Position numbers and translations under genes: made by a program. DNA of 64,000 nucleotides, taken from the NCBI GenBank assembly GCA_023052935.1, contig CM041294.1, positions 156,861,399-156,925,398 of the forward strand, in the 5' to 3' direction. The number at the start of each line of letters is the position of its first letter. Position 1 is the stretch's first letter. Of this stretch, positions 56,966 to 64,000 are shown piece after piece. Below the pieces are notes generated by a model that ran no database searches, was not told the DNA's origin, and saw nothing but the letters and a program-made list of their open reading frames with translations. This DNA is from Piezodorus guildinii (lineage: Eukaryota; Arthropoda; Insecta; Hemiptera; Pentatomidae).

Positions 56966-56968
56966 TTC

Positions 56969-57003
56969 AACGTTTCGCCCCGAATTGCGTGCTTCATCAG
57001 GGC
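56969..57003 (-). ncRNA. Hammerhead-ribozyme-like relic
   Basis: On the minus strand AGCCCTGATGAAGCACGC, then AATTCGGGGCGAAACGTTG. CTGATGA and CGAAAC are the two conserved hammerhead boxes, separated by an imperfect helix-II-sized hairpin. The order and spacing are right for a minimal type I motif of retroelements. Activity is doubtful because helix II is imperfect. Confidence 0.45.
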
Positions 57004-57505
57004 TAAAAAGTAACATGGTACATTGTTAGATTTTTATTATAAACAAAGCAATGTGGCCATTAAACAAATTAGCAGAATTAAAAACAATAAAAATGAAAAA
57101 GTAAGGCTTTTTTGTTTTATTTTTTCTCTCTTTTCAACTCATTATTTTTTAATTTCAATTGCTTTTTAGCTCTATTCATTTTTTCAAGGCCACTTTTTTT
57201 TCTTTATATTAAACTATATTTTGTTACACTTACTTTGTAACCCTGATGAAGACGCCGAATAAGTGAAGCATCATGGCGTGTAACCTTCAGTTTTAGGATA
57301 ACTTTGAGAAAGCTATGTTTCGGACGTAAATGGTAATGTCTGCTTTGAATGAAAAGCTCCTTAATTTAATTATTTTCCTTTGGATTTTGGGATTGAGCAT
57401 GGACTACAGTAACTCTAAAACACTTAATTAATTGCTTTGTTCGATACATCTTCGGGGTCCCTAGATACACCTCCGTATCCCAATTTAATGGCGAATTGAA
57501 GGGGC
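57004..57505. other. No gene; another CTGATGA box at 57241
   Basis: CCCTGATGAAGACGCC at 57241 is followed by GGCGTGTAAC, where helix II could form but GAAAC reads GTAAC. It is likely a decayed relative of the neighbouring hammerhead-like sites. Confidence 0.35.
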
Positions 57506-57507
57506 TT

Positions 57508-57945
57508 TTACTCTTCCAACCGTCGCAAGTATTTCCTTGCGTCATTCCTTTACCATGTTATCCAATCCCACCGTCTATCATACATTTTTGACCTTCTAAA
57601 ACATACCATCCCCGTTGTACACACTCCAGGCCTCCAGGACTTCTTATCCTATCCTCAATCTTATGGAATTCTATCCCTCCGTCACTCCACCTCTCTTTCT
57701 ACTTTCAAATTTAATCACGTAATGGATATCCAGGCTCAATAGAATTGTAAATAAGCTTTTTTTATTTTTATTATTTTTGTTGTTTTCTTCTCATTTGAAT
57801 ATGTCTATTTTATATCAGTAATTATTAACTTTTTTATATGTATTTAATTTACTCTAAGACTCCAGAGCCCTTTTTGTACATTGTGTATATTTTATTCTAA
57901 AGGGTCATGTCCCAGGATAATAAAGAGTTTATTCATTTATTATTA
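57508..57945 (+). pseudogene. Probable LINE C-terminus and 3' UTR
   Basis: An open frame without ATG reads SNRRKYFLASFLYHVIQSHR then GLQDFLSYPQSYGILSLRHS and ends TAG near 57742. A 3' UTR with AATAAAGAG near 57920 follows. Aromatic-rich ends of this sort close many LINE ORF2 proteins. No catalytic motif is present and the family is not identified. Confidence 0.45.
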
Positions 57946-58440
57946 TTAACTACGAGCCTGAAATTAAACCAAGGCTCAACGACTCGTTTTGGTATGCTGG
58001 TACATTTTGGTACGCGTATCAATGTTAAGCTGAGGTAATTCAATCAAAGATTAGAATAATTGAAAGTTAACATCTCCGTATTTTGTGTATAGTAGATATT
58101 GATGTTATATTGTTATAATTATTATATATTTTTAAATGAAAATATTCCCAATGAATGGTCGTTAGCGTCAAGCTTAAGTATGTATCCCGCATTTGCTGTT
58201 TGGTTTTGTCTGGAATTGGCGTTAGTTTAGAAGTTGTTATACGATAATCTTTTGTTGTAACCTTAAAATTATGTGAATAATCATTCTATGATTCAATTGT
58301 CGAAAAAACAGTGGACCGTTTTTGTCCCGAGTCTGATATAAGTCGAAATGTAGATAACGAAAAAAAAAAAATAAAATAAAAAAATCGACACCACTATAAC
58401 CAATGAAGGGTATGGAGGGTTCTGCTTATATGGAAGCAAT
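57946..58440. other. No gene recognised
   Basis: AT-rich; nothing supported. Confidence 0.5.
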
Positions 58441-58444
58441 CTGG

Positions 58445-58555
58445 GGTTACCTGTAGCATGGTGGTTAGCATAACAGCCTCCTATGCCCAAGGTCCCAGGT
58501 TCAAACCCGCAGGTGGACCTTGGATTTTTTAATGGGAGTAAAACATTTGTATGAC
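58445..58555 (+). mobile_element. SINE-A copy 9, 3'-truncated
   Basis: The head GTGGTTAGCATAACAGCC with TCCTATGCCC and B-box GGTTCAAACCC are well kept. The match fades after GGAGTAAAACA. A further trace may lie at 58710-58780 (TTAGTTATGCCGTC). Confidence 0.85.
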
Positions 58556-58940
58556 GATCTGTGGTCTACAATAAACTAACGAAGTAAACAACCATTACAG
58601 ACTCTTATACTATATGACCTAATCTGTTTATAAACACGGCGCTCAACTTTCTGATCAACTACACAAAATTTTTTATCATTTGTATCCCTATATGGATAAC
58701 TTAACATTCTTGTAGCAACCGAGCTTTTAATGAGAGCAAACAATTCTTAGTTATGCCGTCTAATTGTTTGGCAGTAAAATGTTAAAAGAATTATTATGTG
58801 ATGGTGAAGTAATAGATTATTTGATAGATACAGATTGACAGGATATTTCGTATATAGGGACTATATATGACTAATAGTACATTATTATATGACCTATTTT
58901 ATGATATAATATGGAAATATATATGATTTTTAATGATCAG

Positions 58941-58974
58941 AATGATGAGGCATAAAAAGTACCTCGAAACGTTA
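58941..58974 (+). ncRNA. Hammerhead-ribozyme-like relic
   Basis: AATGATGAGG, an 11-base loop, then CCTCGAAACGTT. Helix II would be a perfect GAGG/CCTC stem. The first core base (C of CTGATGA) reads A, which should abolish cleavage. Confidence 0.4.
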
Positions 58975-61250
58975 CAGTGTTATAATCATAGTTTATTTAT
59001 GTTATGGTAAATAAAATATATAAATAAAAAGAAGAGATTGTTCCAAATAGTATATTCTTAATTAAAATTACTCTTCTATAATAATAATTGATATAAAACG
59101 TTCAAGATTTTCAGCTATCCAATTTATTGAGGCAGGATGAGACCAATAAGCCTTGTAATTAGAGATTAGTCAGATCAGTTACCTACTCACTGATCTAACT
59201 CGTTTCCTGCAAATTTTTTTTTAAATTAATTTAAATTTCTTTCCCCAAAACAAATAAATGAAAAAAAAAATCGGAATTTCCCTTAAGCTATGCTGAATAA
59301 ATTCGAAGCGAATATCATAAAAAACTGCCATTGGTAAAGTTTAGCCACGTCCAAAGGCAGTTTATTTATTTCATTAGATTAATTTAATTTTCCCCGACAG
59401 TGAACTGTACGTGATGAACATCCGATATCTAGGGCAGGGAAAGGGTTTTTGTTGGACCTAAAGGGCACTCATCAGGGAGCCAAGAAGGTCAATGTCAGCT
59501 CAGCTGAAACATTAAATATCAGCCAGCTTATTTATTCTAAGCCAAGCGGAGTGTTTGAATATGAAATTAAAACAAAAAAGTGATAATTTAAAAAATGTAT
59601 TTACTATAAATTGAGATTTATAAAGTTTTTTTGTTTTATTTTTTATCGATTCAGTTATATCAGTCGTATCTGGGGAGTGAGACCCTTCTGTGATTCTAGC
59701 CAGATCATACGTGAGACGCACAACGGTATGTACAGCCGGCACTGAATCATACCCTCCATGAGACATAAATGATCTGCTCATTGCGGTGAATTAGCAGGAA
59801 ACTGTTCGTGCTTTGGGAATCGATGCAATACACGTGAAGTTTTTGAAGAACAGTTTTCCTTCTAAGATTGAATATTTATCGAATAAATGGATGATCGCCG
59901 AGGTTTGGGTTAAGCCGATAACTAAGTCATCTCCCGGTGCTAAGCAGGGTTCTGTAAAATCTAGCTAGCCATCCCTGACGATACGGTTCAAGTTCACATT
60001 ACGAGTAAACTCTATTTCAAGTTCCCACTAACGTAGTGGTAAGAACCTTGAAAAAATAAAATGGTATAAGTCATTTTTTATAATAATAATGAGAGTTTTC
60101 ACATTTTGGAGTGCCTCGTCGCGTTCATGTTTAAAAAGTAGGTCGTTAATTAGAACTAGATAGAGTTGTTTGCTCATAACCTGAAAGAAAAACACTTATG
60201 GTATTTTTTCATCATCTAAACATGAACAAATATATATTTCAGAATGTGAAAAACTCATTTCTAAAAAAATTGAATCATATAATTTTGCCATCTGACTAGA
60301 GAAGTCATGTTGCTGTTCATTGACGCATCCTCCCCCGCTTTTGATTGAGTCTGGTGGCTTCTTCTGTAGGTTTATAAGCAACAATAAGTTTTATTACTAG
60401 ATTACTGTTAAATATCCCTTCCCATTTGCTGTAATTGGAGTTGTAAGAACGTTCAACACTTCAAAAAAGAGAACTAGGAAATTTTGAAGATTCCTTCTGC
60501 TATTCTGCTACGTATGCTGAGGAAATAAACAAATCAAACTAAAAAAATAACCTTCTTTTTATTATTTGTTTTATAAATAATATTGATGAGGATTCCAAAG
60601 CTTTTGTTTATTAGTATCCCATGACTTTACTTTATAATAAGTTTAGTGTTTTCATTATTTTATTACCAAGTATTTCTAAGAATCTATAACGCTTCAAATT
60701 GTTATATGCTTAGCTAGTATGCTATATATTGGAGGAAATAAATCTCATATGAATGTATAAATAAGAAGCTTCAATGTATCCAGTTGCAATCTGAGAATAA
60801 TCGATTCCGGTAGTTAGCTTCAATTAGATAGGTCGATTCTAAAGCAGTGGGAGTAAGTTGGTAGCGGTTAACTCTCCGTGGGCGTGGTTTAATCAAGGAT
60901 CTCAAACCTTTTCCTTTTTTTTTTTTTTTTCCTTTTCTTTTTATCCTTTTTTCGGAATGGTTGTTTAATCGCAAACAGGAAAGGGGGCGTTGGATGGTGA
61001 TGGGTGAAATCTAACTTTCTTTCCATTTTCTTTTTTCGCTTATAGTGTCCGCTCCTACCTTCCTACCTCTTTGATTACAGGCCGGGTTCAACATTCTTGC
61101 CCCTAGTTAGTCGGAACACGGTATTAAAGGAGGATTTTGATGAGTTGTTTTCCTTCGGTGGCGCTACAGCTTATAAAGAGTCAAGGCCTCTTGTTTTCTA
61201 CTATCAAAACATTTATTCCAGAGTTATAGTACCAAATGAAGTTAAACTTT
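58975..61250. other. No gene recognised
   Basis: Small minus-strand frames near 59640-59781 and 60196-60384 and a GC-richer patch at 60840-61190 carry nothing that I can identify. The patch includes GTGGGCGTGG, a GC-box-like word. Confidence 0.35.
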
Positions 61251-61252
61251 TC

Positions 61253-61288
61253 GCTTGATGAAGGCCTATAATATTACTCGAAACTTGG
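61253..61288 (+). ncRNA. Hammerhead-ribozyme-like relic
   Basis: CTTGATGAAGGCC, then TATAATATTACTCGAAACTT. The box spacing fits, but C of CTGATGA reads T and helix II pairs poorly. Confidence 0.3.
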
Positions 61289-61497
61289 TATGAATAAATA
61301 ATACATCATCTGATCCTATCTTATTTTAATCAACCATATCCTTGCTTCATTACTTAACACACTTCGGAAGAAAATAGCGATGATTGGACCTAATTCATTA
61401 AAAAATCCGTTTTCAAAAGAAATACTCTGATATCCATATATAAAGCACCTCTGAGTCCTTCATACATGTAATTAAGTGACGCTAAATAGTCTGCGGT

Positions 61498-61808
61498 CTT
61501 CTTCTTTCAGTGGAGTGACAAGCCGTGTAGGTCCTTGGCCGCGCGGTGTATTTTGTTGTGTATATATTCTGGGAGAGAAAACTCGTGTTTCTCGATGAAT
61601 TCTATAGGATAGGGCCGTCAATCCCTACGCCTATTTTTGTGAATGGCCACCAGTTTGCTGACGGATCTCACATACCCGGGGGAGAGGCTGTGAGTGAATC
61701 CCCATTAATTTAAATGCTTGAGAAAAATCACTCCGGGACGGGATTCGAACTCACAACCTTTGGGGAGAGAGACTACCGCGCTAGCCACTCTGCCACGGGC
61801 TCCCCAAA
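61498..61808 (-). mobile_element. SINE-B copy 4, full length
   Basis: On the minus strand the head GGGGAGCCCGTGGCAGAGTG and B-box GAGTTCGAATCCC are followed by the family body and a GAA-type tail. AAATAGTCTGCGGT at 61484-61497 and AAATAGTCTACGGT at 61809-61822 form a 14-bp target duplication with one difference. Confidence 0.92.
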
Positions 61809-61824
61809 AAATAGTCTACGGTAG

Positions 61825-62025
61825 GTCTATCTAAAACGGAGATTTATACGAAACTGAAATTACATATTTTATTAACCGAAATATATAATATACATAAATC
61901 ATTTATATATAAAATGAAAATGGCTCTTTCTTAATCAAATTCGTCATAATAAATTCATTTTTAATATAAGACGCCTTATAAATATTGAAATATTCTGACA
62001 GGACCTAACATAAGAACTTTAGCTA
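61825..62025 (+). repeat. Repeat R, copy 7, internally deleted
   Basis: ACGAAACTGAAATTACATATT and TTCTGACAGGACCTAA correspond to R middle blocks in order, with a shortened interval. The copy is strongly diverged. Confidence 0.5.
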
Positions 62026-62027
62026 AT

Positions 62028-62825
62028 ACAGGGTGTCTGATAAATGTCATATTGTTGGAGCAAGTACTATACCTCAAGTGAAACAGATAAGTTTATATCA
62101 CTCATAGTTCCGATTCTCAAAGGTTATGGAAGAAAATCAAATTTTGACGTTTTCTGCTGTCATCCGTGGTTTTTATCAGAAAAAATTAAATATATCGACA
62201 ATCTTATACCAAATGGCAGAAGAGAAAATTTCTCAGAATGTTGAGAAATCGAACCGTCAAAATAGGAAAGTGAATGTCACACAACGTAACGTAAAAATTA
62301 TATTTTTAAGATTAATAACAAAAAGTTTTATTTCGAACTTCCTTTTACACTATTTTCATATAAATAAGGTGGTTAAGAAGGAAACCTCAGAGGTATAAGT
62401 TTTAATTCTTTGTAATAGGAGCTCTCTTATCTGGATGGATCTAATTTCTGATGAAAACCATAGTTAGTAACCGTTGAGAATCAGATTATGGGTCATATGA
62501 ACTTATTTCTTACTCTTGAGGTTTATTATCTGCTTCGACGATATGACCTTTATCTGACATCAGGTATAGGCGGACGAATAAGCATGTAATTCATAAAACT
62601 GATATTATTCTGATATGATGATGATCATGATATGACCCCTAGAACAAAAGTTATGAGTTAATTTATTCAATTCTTCAGAAACCACAGCTTTTATAGATAT
62701 ACTATTATAACTACTCTATGCGAGTGAGAAACGCTATAATTTAAAATAGGAATAATGGCTTATCATCTATAAAATTTAGTTCTTCCTGAGAATATGTGGT
62801 CATAAAGAAGATGAATCCAATGAAT
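62028..62825. other. No gene recognised
   Basis: Two overlapping short frames at 62044-62398 have no known domain. ACAGGGTGTCTGATAAA at 62029 resembles the terminal word of some arthropod DNA elements, but no partner end was found. Confidence 0.3.
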
Positions 62826-62828
62826 CCA

Positions 62829-63108
62829 AAATTACTTTTGTGTATTGGCTAGCATAACAGCTTTCTATGGACATGGTTGTGGGTTCACACCCGGTAGATG
62901 GTCCTAGATATTTTTAAATATAGTAAGAAATCCTGGATTATGGCAATCTTTGTAGGGAACGTAAAATGACGGTCAAGAGCCTGTTGCAATGCCAGGTACT
63001 TGCTAAAGATCCTTACCCTGATTGAACATGGATAGACAGAATTTAGGACTCCCACGGTAGTAACGTCCGATTATCCAAAGTAGTAGTAAGTGACGTTAAA
63101 TGAATAAA
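62829..63108 (+). mobile_element. SINE-A copy 10, full length, diverged
   Basis: The head GTATTGGCTAGCATAACAG, B-box GGGTTCACACCC and tail GTGACGTTAAATGAATAAAT are present over the family's whole length. Confidence 0.88.
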
Positions 63109-64000
63109 TAAACCTAACCTAAATGAAGAATTTCGAAGTACCTAAGTGTACCACTCTTCCAAGATGTAATTGTTTAAAAATTATATTCCATTTTTTTTTT
63201 TAATTCTCACTTTTTGGCTTTTAGCTTAATTTATTTATGACATCACTGTTAGTTTCACTACTTAATATTTTTTTTTTTATCCGTCCTTTAAGAAAATCTA
63301 CAGTTGAGCTCAAAATACCATTGTCAAATGACGAAACGTCAGGGTCAAACGCTGTGTGAGGGAATGGTGAAGCCTATTATTACCGAAGGTTGGGTATCAT
63401 CAACCTAACTGCTGCTATGGCGTAACGCCCTCTATAACTTTGAACTTTGTTCTTTTAAAGAAATAAGTTTTCTTTCGAAAAACAAAATTAATAAATTATT
63501 CATATCGACTTTCAAAAGGCATAGGCTTCTGACCGTTAGAAAATGCATAATATTTCGATTAAGCCAATCTCGAGTTCCTTCCTGCTCATGTTTTCATAGT
63601 TCATGGAGTAATATACATTGACTTTGGAGTTTCAAATTGGGTTGCTGGGCCATCCACATCCATCCAAGAAGAGGATCCCAGATATCTCTCACCGATTTTG
63701 AGAATTTTTTTTTAAGTTAAACTAGAAATTAAACGATTAGCATCAGCAAAATATTAGAAGCCAACGCTCCCCAGGAGACCCGTATAAAAATCAGAAAGTT
63801 TGTGCGCGAAAAAAAACAACATTTATTTAATATCTTTGGTTCTAGTGAAGATACAAGAATAATTTTGGTTTCCATATTACTTTATTTCAAAGCAGAATAT
63901 TGGAAAAAAAATTTAACTTAATTTTTATAGAAAATTTTAATACAATTTTGTCGGTACTTATATTTAAAGTAATGTTTTTACGAGATTATTTTTGTTTTGG
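63109..64000. other. No gene recognised
   Basis: 63325-63350 contains ACGAAACGTCAGGG, like the fold-back cores, without a CTGATGA partner. 63760-63850 is similar to 42130-42230. Otherwise nothing is supported. Confidence 0.4.

Noticed and set aside
59896..59955. 5S rRNA-like wording (GGTGCTAAGCAGGGTTC)
   Set aside because: Only a short block resembles 5S rRNA internal sequence; the rest does not follow, so no RNA gene is called.

Overview
The window is nuclear DNA of an arthropod, most likely an insect: it is strongly AT-rich, has GT-AG exon boundaries in a host-like gene, and is packed with animal transposons (Ty3/gypsy with a tRNA-Leu primer site, Jockey-type and RTE-type LINEs, Tc1 and mariner transposases, several tRNA-derived SINE families). 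Nothing is bacterial. The order cannot be fixed from the sequence alone.

Layout. 1-8.4 kb is a mosaic of an unclassified dispersed repeat (called R here), SINEs, a LINE RNase H relic, a mariner relic and one small open frame of unknown status. 7.3-16.7 kb is a local tandem triplication of part of an R copy; the middle copy carries a complete, very young Ty3/gypsy element (8405-15089) with LTRs that read as identical and a CTAT target duplication. Its gag starts with a SAP motif and a coiled coil. Its pol has protease, RT, RNase H and integrase, and then a C-terminal macrodomain resembling the ADP-ribosyl-glutamate hydrolase OARD1/TARG1, with both catalytic residues kept. This is the standout feature of the window. 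17.6-20.0 kb is a 5'-truncated Jockey-type LINE on the minus strand.

23.3-25.1 kb holds the best host-gene candidate: CCAAT/TATA promoter signals, a probable untranslated exon, a short intron, a tiny uORF, and a 408-codon GC-richer coding exon ending at a splice donor. A second exon-like segment lies at 55925-56100 on the same strand, but the phases require at least one more exon between them. The rest would be long introns or intergenic DNA.

25-64 kb is repeat territory: many SINEs of three tRNA-derived families (A, B, C), several with clear target-site duplications; LINE fragments; a dead Tc1 element with perfect 26-bp terminal repeats; five tandem copies of a 308-bp satellite; and a group of fold-back units containing a CGAAACGTYGGC core, with nearby CTGATGA boxes, that look like relics of hammerhead-ribozyme-bearing retroelements. 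Nesting gives a relative chronology: R copies are oldest, SINEs and the gypsy element landed in them, and the gypsy insertion is the most recent event with clear evidence.
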